NCBI GenBank assembly: GCA_964559435.1
Contig: CAZLHI010000010.1
Coordinates: forward strand, 1-64,000
Length of the DNA: 64,000 nt
Origin: Hebobacterum sp964559435
GTDB taxonomy: Bacteria > Armatimonadota > Hebobacteria > Hebobacterales > Hebobacteraceae
Reading direction: 5' to 3'
Shown piece by piece: positions 7,863-16,817 of the stretch (position 1 is its first letter; each line of letters begins with the position of its first letter). The notes beneath the pieces are model-generated. The model did no database searches. It was not told the origin of the DNA and was given only the letters and a program-made list of their open reading frames with translations. The position numbers and the translations under genes are program-made.

Positions 7863-8768
7863 ATGAACCTGCCCATTGAGGACCGGATCGGGATTTCCAC
7901 CCACTTCATGCCCAGCACGCACGGCGAAAGCATCTATGACGCCATACGGATGGTCGGCGAAGCTGGCTTTGCTGGCTTCGAGGTGGTGCCGACGCTCGAC
8001 CAGGCGCAGCTCGGCTATCCTGAGAACTACCCGAACGTCGGCATCGACCTCTTCGAGGCTTCAGACGCCGACCTCGACCGGCTCAAGGAGGCGCTCGGCG
8101 CCTTCAAGTGGGTCACCGTCCACTCTCCACATCTCGACTGGAACCTCGCCAGCGCCAACCGCCACTTCCGCAAGCTCACCGGGGACTACTACGACAAGTG
8201 CATCGAGCTGGCCGTTCGCCTGGGAGCCGCGGCCATGACGTTTCACATGGGCGGCGGCACGTGGGGCTATCAGCGAAGCAAGCAGATCGCCTGGCAGTAC
8301 AACCTCGAATACGCCCAGCACGCGGCGGAACTCGCGCGGCCGCACAACCTGCCTGTCGGCTACGAGGTCGGCGGCTTCGACGTCCTCAAGTTCGTCTGCG
8401 ACCGAGTGGACGGCTGGGGCATCAACATGGACATCGGCCATGCCTACATGAGCGTCCACCACGATGAGCCGTACTTCCGGTTCTTCGATGAGTTCAAGGG
8501 CCGCATGGCGGAGATCCACCACAACGGGGTCAACCACTACTGGGGGCGGTACATGGAGCACCAGCCGCCCCACCTCAACAACATGATCGACTTCCAGAGC
8601 ACTTACGAGCGGCTCCGCGACGACGGCTACGACGGCCCGATCGTGTGCGAGATCCAGGGGATGGACATCGCCCAGGTCATCCGCCACTGCCAGGAATCCA
8701 AGGACATGATCTCCGGGATCTGGAACGGCACGCTGAAGATGCAGAACCGGTGGTACGAAGCCGCGTAG
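7863..8768 (+). CDS. Sugar phosphate isomerase/epimerase-like TIM-barrel protein
   Basis: 301 residues; the ATG at 7863 follows CCAGGAGGCAC. The sequence matches the xylose-isomerase-like AP-endonuclease-2 superfamily (PF01261). It has ISTHFMPS at strand 1, GFAGFEVVP, TVHSPHLDWN, MTFHMGGG, YEVGGFDVL, NMDIGHAYMS, EIHHNGVN and VCEIQGMD. The repeated His/Glu/Asp residues at strand ends are the usual divalent-metal ligands (Glu in YEVGG, Asp/His in DIGHA, His in EIHHN, Glu in CEIQG). The family interconverts sugars or inositol derivatives; the exact substrate cannot be told. It stands alone, convergent with the next gene. Confidence 0.85.
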   Translation: MNLPIEDRIGISTHFMPSTHGESIYDAIRMVGEAGFAGFEVVPTLDQAQLGYPENYPNVGIDLFEASDADLDRLKEALGAFKWVTVHSPHLDWNLASANRHFRKLTGDYYDKCIELAVRLGAAAMTFHMGGGTWGYQRSKQIAWQYNLEYAQHAAELARPHNLPVGYEVGGFDVLKFVCDRVDGWGINMDIGHAYMSVHHDEPYFRFFDEFKGRMAEIHHNGVNHYWGRYMEHQPPHLNNMIDFQSTYERLRDDGYDGPIVCEIQGMDIAQVIRHCQESKDMISGIWNGTLKMQNRWYEAA

Positions 8769-8795
8769 GCGGCGACCTCCAGGAGCCGGTCTCTC

Positions 8796-10883
8796 TCAGC
8801 CGCGCTGTTCTGGGAGCTGAAGGCTCACAGTTACTTCGGCGGGCCACAGGTAGACGTTGTTGTCGAGCACCTCCTCGTGTCCCTCTCGTAGCGCCACCCA
8901 CTGCGTAATGTGCAGCACATAGTCCTTTGTGACAGCGTCATGTTCCAGTCGGCGCTGTGTCTGGGGCCTCTCTTCAAGCTTGAGCAGCATCTCGCGGCAG
9001 CGTCCGGTAATCCAGAACGCCATTGATGTCCCGTCCGCACTTGGCGCTGGGATCATGCGGTTCGCCAGCGAGAGACCCCGGAAAGCCGCTGCCTGTTCGG
9101 GAGAGAGATCGGTCGAGCTCTTCAGGCCCCGCCCCCGAAGTTGTTCCCACTGGGAGTCGTCGAGGCTGCCGAGGAACTGCGCCAGCGCAGGCGGCTGGCT
9201 AAGCGGCTCGAGTACCGGCTCCAGTGCCGCCTGACGGGCCGCGCCTGGCAGTTCCGTCGGGTCCCCATAGGTCTCCAGCCACCCGTACCGTATCTGGGTC
9301 TCGCTCAGTTCCCCCAGGCGTTCTGTTAGGTCGGCCGGATCGAGCGATAGGGTGATGGACAAACGCCCACTCTTCGGGATGGCGTCCTCTGTGGCTGGCA
9401 GCAGCGGGCGCAACACCTCATCAAGCCACGTGATGAACTCATCCGGGAGCCGTGCGCCCCGCAGGACGTCGCGGTCGGAAGCGCGGAAGCGCAGGAACGA
9501 CCCTACATCCCCCCATTCCCAGGCGGGCCCCTCGAGCGACCAGTGGGCCGAAGCGCTGCACAGTGTCTGGAGCACGTCCAGGGCGGTGTTACTGGAGCGG
9601 CCGGCCGCAGACTGGTCGTCGAGGAACAGCGTCACGGGCCGCCACAGGAGGCCGTCGGATACCCCGTGCATGCCGGAGGCCTTCGCAACGGCTTCCTGGA
9701 CCTGCCACGCTGGGCTCGTGGGTCCGTGGCCGAGCGTCAGGCCTGACAGAAGAGCGGCCGTTTCCGCCGACAACGCGGAGTGTGAGGACGGGGCTCCGGC
9801 CCTCTGCTCGTGAGCTGCCTTGATCTCGGCCTCGCGGGCCGGGCCGATCGTCTCGCCCAGGGCCTTGCGCAGGGCGATTTCGCTTTCTGGGGACAGAGAG
9901 GAGTCGTCCGTCACGTCCACGATCAGATGGGAGTCAGTACGATACTCCTGCGGGCGCGACGATTCCGGGGACAACATGAGCCGAAGTCGTCCCTCAGGTT
10001 TAACCTGTATGTCGAACATCATCTCCGGGTCGGCGAGGACGGCGTCCGACAGGCCGAACGCCAGGCTCAGATCGGCCCTATCCTCCTCGGAGAGAGTGTG
10101 GGTAAGCAAGCTCACCCCGAAACCTTCGAGGTTCGCGTCGCCGAGGTCGGAGCCCGTCGCTCCGGGCAGGCCCGCTTCCAGATGGCGGCACATAAAGGAG
10201 ACGGCCGCGCGCCGCGCCGGGTCGAGGAGATTCAGAAGCAGCAGGTCGTCCCGTCCTCGATACCGTCGCACCAATTCGTCTTGGGGCAGTCCAAGCGCCA
10301 CTCTGTACTCCGCGAGCTTCTCCTCTATGGCGCGCAGTCTGTGCTCTCGTGTCTGTTGGCGGTCCTGCCGCCGCTTCGCGAGGCCATGCTCCGGCGCCTG
10401 CCCCACACTCGTGGACATCAGGTAGTAGATCTTCCCATCCGCCGCCTCTTCATAGCAGAACGACGAGTCGATCACCCAGGCGAGCTGGACCATGAGCTCG
10501 CGGAGGCTCGGCGGATCATCGGGTTGAAGGAACAGGTTTACGGGCAGCGCCGCGTTCACGTCCCCTTGCGGATAGAAGCGAAGAGCGACTGCGGTCTGTT
10601 CGCTCACCTCAGCGAAGACCTGTGCGAGTGGCCGGCCCGCTCGCCACAGAGAGACCATCCGGTCGAGGCGCGGGTCGGCCTGGGATCCGCCTTCCCAGGA
10701 CTCGCCCGGGGACCATAGGTACAGCGGCGTGCCGTTGGGTCCCTGGAACAGCGCTTGGCCAGGATGTGCTGCAGTAGTCGAGGCCGCCATGGCGGCCAGG
10801 CCCGCTATCAGCGCGGGGATTACGGCCTTGAGGCCTGCGGGACGGCGAGAAGGAACCAGACAACATGACCGCGCTCTAAGCAC
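8796..10883 (-). CDS. Large secreted protein of unknown function
   Basis: 695 residues from the GTG at 10883, chosen because GGGGGGAG lies eight bases upstream; the open frame continues far upstream without a ribosome site. Residues 1-38 form a signal peptide (two Arg-rich turns, then a long Ala/Leu core). About 70-150 (DPRLDRMVSLW onward) faintly resembles the short N-terminal domain of secretins and TonB receptors (STN). The rest is rich in alternating charged helices and contains no motif I recognise. There is no membrane helix after the signal, so periplasmic or extracellular placement is likely. Convergent with the TIM-barrel gene, with no terminator seen in the 27-base gap. Confidence 0.65.
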   Translation of the reverse strand: MLRARSCCLVPSRRPAGLKAVIPALIAGLAAMAASTTAAHPGQALFQGPNGTPLYLWSPGESWEGGSQADPRLDRMVSLWRAGRPLAQVFAEVSEQTAVALRFYPQGDVNAALPVNLFLQPDDPPSLRELMVQLAWVIDSSFCYEEAADGKIYYLMSTSVGQAPEHGLAKRRQDRQQTREHRLRAIEEKLAEYRVALGLPQDELVRRYRGRDDLLLLNLLDPARRAAVSFMCRHLEAGLPGATGSDLGDANLEGFGVSLLTHTLSEEDRADLSLAFGLSDAVLADPEMMFDIQVKPEGRLRLMLSPESSRPQEYRTDSHLIVDVTDDSSLSPESEIALRKALGETIGPAREAEIKAAHEQRAGAPSSHSALSAETAALLSGLTLGHGPTSPAWQVQEAVAKASGMHGVSDGLLWRPVTLFLDDQSAAGRSSNTALDVLQTLCSASAHWSLEGPAWEWGDVGSFLRFRASDRDVLRGARLPDEFITWLDEVLRPLLPATEDAIPKSGRLSITLSLDPADLTERLGELSETQIRYGWLETYGDPTELPGAARQAALEPVLEPLSQPPALAQFLGSLDDSQWEQLRGRGLKSSTDLSPEQAAAFRGLSLANRMIPAPSADGTSMAFWITGRCREMLLKLEERPQTQRRLEHDAVTKDYVLHITQWVALREGHEEVLDNNVYLWPAEVTVSLQLPEQRG

Positions 10884-11072
10884 CAGGTCTCCCCCCGGAA
10901 TCGATTCCCGCCGTGTAACATGAGCATTATCCCACTGCGTTGCGCCCCTGTCCAGACCGCGGCGAGGCCATGCCTGCGGCTGTCTGTTGTGTAGCGCTGG
11001 CCACCGGCCGTACCTCGACCTGGCGCACTGCCGGGCGCTTACACCGGGACAGGAAAAAGTCCAGAAAGGGTC

Positions 11073-11100
11073 TTGACACGGCGAGCTCCTGTGGTATACT
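11073..11100 (+). promoter_or_regulatory. Strong sigma-70-type promoter of the ABC/regulator operon
   Basis: TTGACA (11073-11078), 16-base spacer, TATACT (11095-11100). It lies upstream of the six same-strand genes from 11207 to 15355 and is one of the best consensus promoters in the window. Confidence 0.8.
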
Positions 11101-11112
11101 AGCTGCAGAGTA

Positions 11113-11127
11113 CTTTGCAGCGCAAAG
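11113..11127 (+). promoter_or_regulatory. Candidate operator: CTTTGC-AGC-GCAAAG dyad
   Basis: Perfect 6-bp inverted arms with a 3-base centre, starting about 13 bases after the -10 element, so it would overlap the start of transcription. A further TTTTGCAG half-site-like run follows at 11130-11137. The operon encodes two winged-helix regulators, either of which could bind here and repress. Confidence 0.6.
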
Positions 11128-11206
11128 CATTTTGCAGAGACAGACAGTCGCTGACATCGCAACGAAGACAAGCGTATCGGGAGCGAGAACCGCCCCAGGC
11201 GCCCCT

Positions 11207-11509
11207 GTGAGCGGCTTTCCGGGGCTCGGCCGCCGCGGATCACAGGCTCTGCTGGACTGCCTATCCGTGGTGGATGGCGCCGATTCCCTGTTCCTGCTCC
11301 GCCACACTGGCCTCGCCGCGAGCGACCTGGATTCCCACCTGAGTGGGCTTGCGGCGCGCGGTTACGTGGCGCCGATGGCGACCGGGCCCGAGGGACTTCG
11401 GCCCCTGCTCGGCCTCACCGACAAGGGACGAGGGGCCCGTGAGACGATCAGGCGGTGGCGCTTCAAGTCGGCCGCCCTCGTCTTTCTGAGCGCTCTGTCA
11501 CGACGCTGA
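11207..11509 (+). CDS. Winged-helix transcriptional regulator (first of two in the operon)
   Basis: 100 residues from GTG 11207. The open frame extends upstream past the promoter, so the start must lie after 11100; the GTG aligns best with the second regulator. The sequence runs LLDCLSVVDGADSLFLLRHTGLAASDLDSHLSGLAARGYV, which matches the HTH_34-type winged helix: helix-turn-helix, then the wing reading LLGLTDKGRGA. The C-terminus ends in a hydrophobic Ala/Leu stretch. The family usually autoregulates small-membrane-protein and ABC exporter operons. Ribosome site weak, so the start is uncertain. Confidence 0.7.
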   Translation: MSGFPGLGRRGSQALLDCLSVVDGADSLFLLRHTGLAASDLDSHLSGLAARGYVAPMATGPEGLRPLLGLTDKGRGARETIRRWRFKSAALVFLSALSRR

Positions 11510-11531
11510 CGGAGCTGGGAGGAGATCTGCG

Positions 11532-12077
11532 ATGTCTGAGAAGATCAATCTGAAGGAACTCGAGCGACGCGCCTACAGAGAGGCGCAGCAGGACGGCATC
11601 GTCGAGTTCGCGCTCGGCATAACCGTTCTCGCGTGGGCCGCGTTCGTCGCTTTCCGCGGCCCGGTCACTGCGGCGCTCGTCGTAGCACTGCTCCTCCTCC
11701 AGCGCCGCGGCTGGGAGATCGTACGGGCCCGCCTCACCTATCCTCGCGTGGGCCACGTCAAGCTGCGCCCCGAGGCGGCGCGAGCAGTCCTGCCCGGCGT
11801 GCTTTCGTTCATCTTCGTCGTCGCCGCTGTCATGGCGATCGCCCTTCCCATCTTCGGAGGCCGCCAAGACTCCTCGCTCTGGTGGAAGTGGCTCCCGTTG
11901 TTCGTCGGCATGATGCTCGTCGGCATGATGCTCAGCTTGGCATCGCCTGAAGGCCGACTAGCTGTCTACCTGCTTAGCATGGGCTTATTCTTCGTGCTCG
12001 CCGGGGTCGTCGTTCTTGTTCGATTCCTGCGTCACCACCCGCTCCCCTCAGAAGTACGCGCAAACGAGACACCCTAG
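11532..12077 (+). CDS. Predicted membrane protein, paralogue of the next gene
   Basis: 181 residues, ATG preceded by GGGAGGAGAT. The N-terminus is soluble (KINLKELERRAYREAQQDGI). Four to five membrane helices follow (about 27-55, 82-105, 118-135, 142-165). The gene downstream repeats the same pattern, including LKxLERRxYxExxQDGI near the start and a closing RFLR-HP element, so the pair arose by duplication. Their position between a regulator and an ABC exporter suggests a role in the same envelope-stress or export response. No specific function is known to me. Confidence 0.7.
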   Translation: MSEKINLKELERRAYREAQQDGIVEFALGITVLAWAAFVAFRGPVTAALVVALLLLQRRGWEIVRARLTYPRVGHVKLRPEAARAVLPGVLSFIFVVAAVMAIALPIFGGRQDSSLWWKWLPLFVGMMLVGMMLSLASPEGRLAVYLLSMGLFFVLAGVVVLVRFLRHHPLPSEVRANETP

Positions 12078-12102
12078 GCGACCCGCCGAGAGGAGGGCAA
12101 CC

Positions 12103-12747
12103 GTGTCCGAGAACGTTGACCTTAAACAGCTAGAACGCAGAGTCTATAGCGAGTCCCTGCAGGACGGGATCATGGAGATCCTGATGGGCTTCCTGCTGGT
12201 CTTGTGCGGTGTCGTGATGGCCGATCCCAAGATGGGGGGAGCCTTCATAGGCCTCTATGTGATCGGCCTGGTCATGTTTCCTCGCGCGCTGGAAGCACTC
12301 AAGCGGCGCTTCACCTACACGAGGCTCGGCAAAGCCGTGCTGCACGAGGAGGAGCCGAAGCCGCTGGTAGGCGGTATCTTCCTCTACATTCTCGCCGCCG
12401 GCGTGCTGGTGGCGCTCGGGCTCGCCCTGCTCGGGCGGCTGACCACGGCCGAGTGGTACCGATGGTTGCCGGTGTGGATCGGACTCTGCCTGGTGGGTGC
12501 CATGACGCACCTGTACTCGAAGTCCGGCAGCCCGCGCTTTGTCGTCTACGGCGTCGTCGCCGTGGGCGCCGGTTTCGCAGTGGGACTCCTTCGGCTTCCG
12601 GGCAGGATGGACAACATCGCCATTTACCTCATGTGCATGGGCGCTCTATTCGCCGTCGTCGGCGCCGTGATGCTGATCCGGTTCTTACGCTCCCACCCCG
12701 TTGCGGTTGGGACCGAGGAGGGGATGGATGACCAGCACGAGGGATGA
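12103..12747 (+). CDS. Predicted membrane protein, paralogue of the previous gene
   Basis: 214 residues from GTG 12103 with AGGAGGG upstream. It opens with NVDLKQLERRVYSESLQDGI, then has about six membrane helices and ends with a short acidic tail. Compared with its neighbour it has an extra pair of helices in the second half. Its 3' end overlaps the next regulator by 20 bases, indicating translational coupling. Confidence 0.7.
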   Translation: MSENVDLKQLERRVYSESLQDGIMEILMGFLLVLCGVVMADPKMGGAFIGLYVIGLVMFPRALEALKRRFTYTRLGKAVLHEEEPKPLVGGIFLYILAAGVLVALGLALLGRLTTAEWYRWLPVWIGLCLVGAMTHLYSKSGSPRFVVYGVVAVGAGFAVGLLRLPGRMDNIAIYLMCMGALFAVVGAVMLIRFLRSHPVAVGTEEGMDDQHEG

Positions 12748-13057
12748 CCCTGAGAACCGCAGTCCCCTCACCGACATCGACCGGCTCATCCACGAACCGG
12801 CCCGGTTCCTGGTCATGGCTCACCTCTATGTCGTGGAGGCCGCCGACTTCCTCTTCCTCCAGCGACAGACCAATCTGACGTGGGGCAACCTGTCGTCTCA
12901 CATTTCGAAATTGGAGGATGCCGGCTACGTCCACGTGAAGAAGTCTTTCAAGGGGAAGAAGCCCCACACCATGCTCCGGCTCACGGAGGAGGGGCGCGCG
13001 GCCTTCCGGGAATACCGTGATCGGATGCAGGAGACACTGGCCGCTCTGCCGGAGTGA
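12728..13057 (+). CDS. Winged-helix transcriptional regulator (second of two)
   Basis: 109 residues; the ATG is preceded by GAGGAGGGG inside the previous gene. Residues 25-100 form the winged helix: LVMAHLYVVEAADFLFLQ, then LTWGNLSSHISKLEDAGYV as recognition segment, a basic turn FKGKKP, and LRLTEEGRAAFREY as wing and dimer helix. Together with the first regulator this gives two related DNA-binding proteins in one operon, possibly acting on the dyad at 11113-11127. Confidence 0.85.
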   Translation: MTSTRDDPENRSPLTDIDRLIHEPARFLVMAHLYVVEAADFLFLQRQTNLTWGNLSSHISKLEDAGYVHVKKSFKGKKPHTMLRLTEEGRAAFREYRDRMQETLAALPE

Positions 13058-13134
13058 AGAGCTAGAAGCCTACGGCTGCTCTCTGAGATGCGGCTTGGCG
13101 GCACAGTGATGGGACTTGGGAATGGATTGCTGAG

Positions 13135-14046
13135 ATGAATGCTATTGAGATACGAGACGTCACGAAGCGGTTCGGCGCCGTCACCGCGGTTGACGATCTC
13201 ACATTGAGCGTTCCTGCCGGAAGCGTCTACGGGTTCATCGGGCCCAACGGGTCGGGGAAGACGACGACCCTCCGCATGATCATGAGCATCTTCCACCCCG
13301 ATTCCGGCTCGATCCGCGTGCTGGGGCAAGAGCACCACGAGGCAGCGATGGACCGCGTCGGATACCTGCCCGAGGAGCGGGGGCTGTACCGGAAGATGAA
13401 GGTGCGGGACGTGCTCCGCTTCTACGGACGACTGAAGGATGGCGACAACGTGAACGGCGACGTCGACCGCTGGCTCGAGCGGCTCGACATGGCCGAATGG
13501 GCGGACAAGCGCGTCGAGGCCCTGAGCAAGGGGATGAGCCAGAAGGTCCAGTTCATCGCCGCGGTCGCGCACCGGCCCGAGCTGGTCATCCTCGACGAGC
13601 CCTTCACTGGGCTGGACCCCGTCAACCTGGACGTGCTGCAGGAGGCGGTCCTCGAGCTTCGCGCCGCTGGCTCGACCGTCATCTTCAGCACCCACGACAT
13701 GAGCACCGCCGAGGCCATGTGCGACTTCGTCTTCATGATCTTCCAGGGTCGCAAGGTGCTCGACGGGACGCTTGCCGATGTCCAGGACCGGTACGGAACC
13801 GACACCATTCGGGTCCGCACCGAGGGCGCTGCGACACCTCTCCAAGGTATTCCCGGCGTCGAACGGCTCACCGACCGCGGCCAGCTCCAGGAGCTTCGGC
13901 TCGAGTCCGGCGCCGACTCGCAGGAAGTGCTCCGGGCGATCATGTCACGCGCTCGGGTGACTCATTTCGAGTTGGGCCGGCCCTCCCTCCATGACATCTT
14001 CGTGCGCATTGCCGGGCCGGAGGCAGAGGAGGCGAGCGATGCGTAA
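13135..14046 (+). CDS. ABC transporter ATP-binding protein (NatA/CcmA type)
   Basis: 303 residues. Walker A is GPNGSGKTTT (about 39-48), the Q-loop area is YLPEERGLY, the ABC signature is the degenerate LSKGMSQKVQ, Walker B is LVILDEPFTGLDP, and the switch His lies in STHDM. The C-terminal 80 residues are the accessory domain of NatA/YhaQ-like ATPases that pair with ABC-2 permeases. It overlaps the permease gene by eight bases. Known relatives export Na+ or small toxic compounds; the substrate here is unknown. Confidence 0.92.
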   Translation: MNAIEIRDVTKRFGAVTAVDDLTLSVPAGSVYGFIGPNGSGKTTTLRMIMSIFHPDSGSIRVLGQEHHEAAMDRVGYLPEERGLYRKMKVRDVLRFYGRLKDGDNVNGDVDRWLERLDMAEWADKRVEALSKGMSQKVQFIAAVAHRPELVILDEPFTGLDPVNLDVLQEAVLELRAAGSTVIFSTHDMSTAEAMCDFVFMIFQGRKVLDGTLADVQDRYGTDTIRVRTEGAATPLQGIPGVERLTDRGQLQELRLESGADSQEVLRAIMSRARVTHFELGRPSLHDIFVRIAGPEAEEASDA

Positions 14047-15355
14047 GGCTCTGCTCGTCGCCGTCCGCGACTACAACGCGGCGGTTCGAACCAAAGGTTT
14101 CCTGATCGGCCTCCTGTTCGTGCCCATCATGTTCGGTGGCGTGTTCATCGTCATGAAGCTCACGGAAGGTCGGGGCGATACCACCGACCGGCGGATTGCG
14201 GTGGTCGACCACACAGGCGTCGTTGCGCCCGCACTTGTCGAGGCCGCGGAGCGGCGCAACGAGTCCGAGATCCACGACCAGGAGACGGGCAAGAAGGTGA
14301 AGCCTGCCTATCTCATGCAGATCGTGGAGCCGAGGGCAACTGAGATGGAGGTCCAGCGGCTCGAGCTTTCGGACAAGGTGCGGGCCGGCGAACTATTTGC
14401 GTTCCTAGAGATCGGACCAGATGTCCTCGAGCCCGGGGATGAAGAGGATGGAGTGCGCATCGCCTACCATTCCGAGAATCCCGCCTTCGATGATGCGCGC
14501 CAGTGGCTGGTGTATCCGATCAATGACCGCATCCGCAGTCTGCGGGTGGCCGCGGCCGACCTCGACAAGGACACGGTTGACCGCCTCACGCGGTGGATGC
14601 CGGTCGAGGGGCTCGGTCTGCTCAGCGTCGACGAGGAGACCGGAGAGGTGCGCGGCGGGGAACGGGACAACACCGCTGCAGTCTTGCTCATGCCCTACGC
14701 CATGATGATGCTCATGTTTGTGCTCATCATGACGGCAGTCGGCACACTGCTCACCGCCATCATGGAAGAGAAGAGCCAGCGGATCGCAGAGGTGCTGCTC
14801 GGCTCGGTCCGACCCACGCAGCTCATGACGGGCAAGCTCCTGGCGGCCATCGGCGTCTCCCTCACCATGGTGTCGATCTACTTGGTGGCCGGGGTGTTCG
14901 TCGCCGGGCAGGTGGAGGCGTCGGACCTGATCCCTTATGAGGCGCTTCCCTGGTTCATCGTGTACGGACTGGCCGCGCTCTTCATGTTCGGCGCGATCGC
15001 TCTCGCCTTGGGGTCGGCCTGCACAGACCCCAAGGAATCCCAGTCCTTGATGATGCCTATCTGGTTCCTGATCGTGCTCCCCATGTTCGTCTGGGTCCCC
15101 GTCCTCAAGGACCCCACCGGTGGCCTTGCGACATGGCTTTCGCTGATACCGATCTACACTCCGATGATCATGCTCATCCGGATCGCCTCGCCGGTTACCA
15201 TCCCGGCCTGGCAGCCGTGGGCGGGTCTGGTTGGGGTGATTCTGTTCACCGCGATCTCGGTGTGGACGGCCGGCCGCATCTTCCGCGTCGGCATCCTCAT
15301 GCAGGGAAAGCCGCCGCGCATCACCGAGATCCTCCGCTGGGCGGTGCGCGGCTGA
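14039..15355 (+). CDS. ABC-2 type permease (NatB/YhaP-like)
   Basis: 438 residues starting at the ATG that overlaps the ATPase stop. Membrane helix 1 lies at about 22-40. An extracytoplasmic domain of about 190 residues follows, then five or six helices. The conserved segment IMEEKSQRIAEVLLGSVRP lies just before helix 3, typical of ABC2_membrane_3 permeases. The last helices end in a basic C-terminus. Forms the exporter with the preceding ATPase. No terminator is visible in the 60-base convergent gap that follows. Confidence 0.9.
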   Translation: MRKALLVAVRDYNAAVRTKGFLIGLLFVPIMFGGVFIVMKLTEGRGDTTDRRIAVVDHTGVVAPALVEAAERRNESEIHDQETGKKVKPAYLMQIVEPRATEMEVQRLELSDKVRAGELFAFLEIGPDVLEPGDEEDGVRIAYHSENPAFDDARQWLVYPINDRIRSLRVAAADLDKDTVDRLTRWMPVEGLGLLSVDEETGEVRGGERDNTAAVLLMPYAMMMLMFVLIMTAVGTLLTAIMEEKSQRIAEVLLGSVRPTQLMTGKLLAAIGVSLTMVSIYLVAGVFVAGQVEASDLIPYEALPWFIVYGLAALFMFGAIALALGSACTDPKESQSLMMPIWFLIVLPMFVWVPVLKDPTGGLATWLSLIPIYTPMIMLIRIASPVTIPAWQPWAGLVGVILFTAISVWTAGRIFRVGILMQGKPPRITEILRWAVRG

Positions 15356-15415
15356 CGCTCGAAGGCCGGACGGGTAGTGCTCAAACGCGCCTTCGCTAGC
15401 GACTCGGAAGGCCGC

Positions 15416-16813
15416 TCACAGGATGTCAATGAGGGCCATCGGATGCCAGCCGTCCTCCCGCACCTTCTCGATGGCTAGCTTCACCCGCGGCTCATTGGTC
15501 TCCGGGTCCACGATTCCCACGTCTAACTTGGCCGAACCAGGGCTGAGCCACGCCGGCCCCGTGATTCGCTCCGAGAACCACGTGTGATCGGGCATCCACT
15601 TGCGGATGTCCTGTCCCGAGTGCACGACCTCCTCCCGGCCGTTCTGCCGGAAGCGGTAGGCGAAGCGGTAGGGACGGTAGATGGGAGCGACGCCCACGTT
15701 GTCGATGAAGACGTGAACGCGGAATGCCTGGCCAGGCCGCAAGTCGAGCGGCAGGATCATCTCCCTGAGCACAAGACGATATCCCATCCGCCGGTTGAAC
15801 TCGTCGATCCTGGGCCTCCACTCCGCTGGAATGTAGCTCGACTTCGGCATGAACACGGAGATATGGTACTTGTACCCCTGGTCCAGGATCCAATCGATGT
15901 CCCACCCCTTGTCGTGCCAATGGCCGACCGTCCAGCAGGTCTCCATGGTCACCGGTGCTGTGTGCCACGCGTCCTGCACGCCGTTCTCCGCGACCTCGCG
16001 GGGATAGGCGTCGTACATGTGGTTCCAGCACAGGCCATCCGGGACATGCCCGCGGCCCTCGGTGCGAACATCTCCGAAGCAGTCTGCGCGCCAGCCGATC
16101 TTCCGATTGCTCTTCTTGGCGGCGTAAGCGCAGCCGTGGGTGCCGAGCATTGAGAGGAGCTGGGTCTTTCGGAAGCTCCGCAGGTACCCGTCGACCAGCT
16201 TCGTCGCACTCGTCCTGTCGGCGTTGCCTCCCACCTCACCCCAGGGTCCGCCGTAGGCGATGTCGAAGCTCTCCAGGTCGGGATGCCCGTCGTAGCGCTC
16301 GGCGAAGGCGCGGATCAGATCGCCCCAGTGCTTGATGTAGAGCGGATGATTGATGTCCGGCTCCCGAAAGCCGTAGGTGGTGGCCTTCCTCTGCCGGACG
16401 CCTCCCGCCTCCCAGAACCACTCCGGCACGTCATCTGAGGCGTAGGGCATCAGCCGCACCTGGAGCGTCTGGCCCCGCACGCGAGCGGCCTCCAGCGCGC
16501 CGTCGATGATGTCCCAGCGGAACGCGCCTTTCTGCGGCTCGATCACCGACCACAGCCACCGGCAGTAGGCGATCGTCGTCTGAGGGTAGCGCTCGTTCTT
16601 GAGATTCCCATCGAACGGATCGAACTCAGTCGGCGCGCCGCGATCATCCCAGCGCGTCCCTGGGTAGAGCGGATCGCCATTGAACCGCTGGAACGTGGTC
16701 GTCCCCTTGTGCGGGTTGCCCAGATAGGCGAAGCTCTCCTTCGGCCGCACCCGCTGGATCACCTCGCCGGGCGCGAATTGCCTGCGCCAGTCGCAGTCCC
16801 GATTGCCCGTCAC
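15416..16813 (-). CDS. DUF4832-type glycoside-hydrolase-like protein
   Basis: 465 residues from GTG 16813 with GGAGGAG eight bases upstream. No signal peptide is seen. Residues 40-300 look like a TIM barrel: WSVIEPQKGAFRW (the GH42-like W-x-x-IEP-x-x-G signature), LQVRLMPYASDDVPEWF, LESFDIAYGGPWGE, and METCWTVGHW. The C-terminal 120 residues fit the beta-sandwich of DUF4832 proteins. Its start lies five bases after the stop of the PfkB kinase gene, so the two form an operon and may act on the same sugar. Activity untested in this family as far as I know. Confidence 0.75.
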   Translation of the reverse strand: MTGNRDCDWRRQFAPGEVIQRVRPKESFAYLGNPHKGTTTFQRFNGDPLYPGTRWDDRGAPTEFDPFDGNLKNERYPQTTIAYCRWLWSVIEPQKGAFRWDIIDGALEAARVRGQTLQVRLMPYASDDVPEWFWEAGGVRQRKATTYGFREPDINHPLYIKHWGDLIRAFAERYDGHPDLESFDIAYGGPWGEVGGNADRTSATKLVDGYLRSFRKTQLLSMLGTHGCAYAAKKSNRKIGWRADCFGDVRTEGRGHVPDGLCWNHMYDAYPREVAENGVQDAWHTAPVTMETCWTVGHWHDKGWDIDWILDQGYKYHISVFMPKSSYIPAEWRPRIDEFNRRMGYRLVLREMILPLDLRPGQAFRVHVFIDNVGVAPIYRPYRFAYRFRQNGREEVVHSGQDIRKWMPDHTWFSERITGPAWLSPGSAKLDVGIVDPETNEPRVKLAIEKVREDGWHPMALIDIL

Positions 16814-16817
16814 CGTC

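Noticed and set aside
9352..10718. Long plus-strand frames under the secreted-protein gene
   Set aside because: They overlap a well-supported minus-strand gene with a signal peptide and ribosome site, and are rich in Arg/Ser/Pro without motifs; typical antisense frames of GC-rich DNA.
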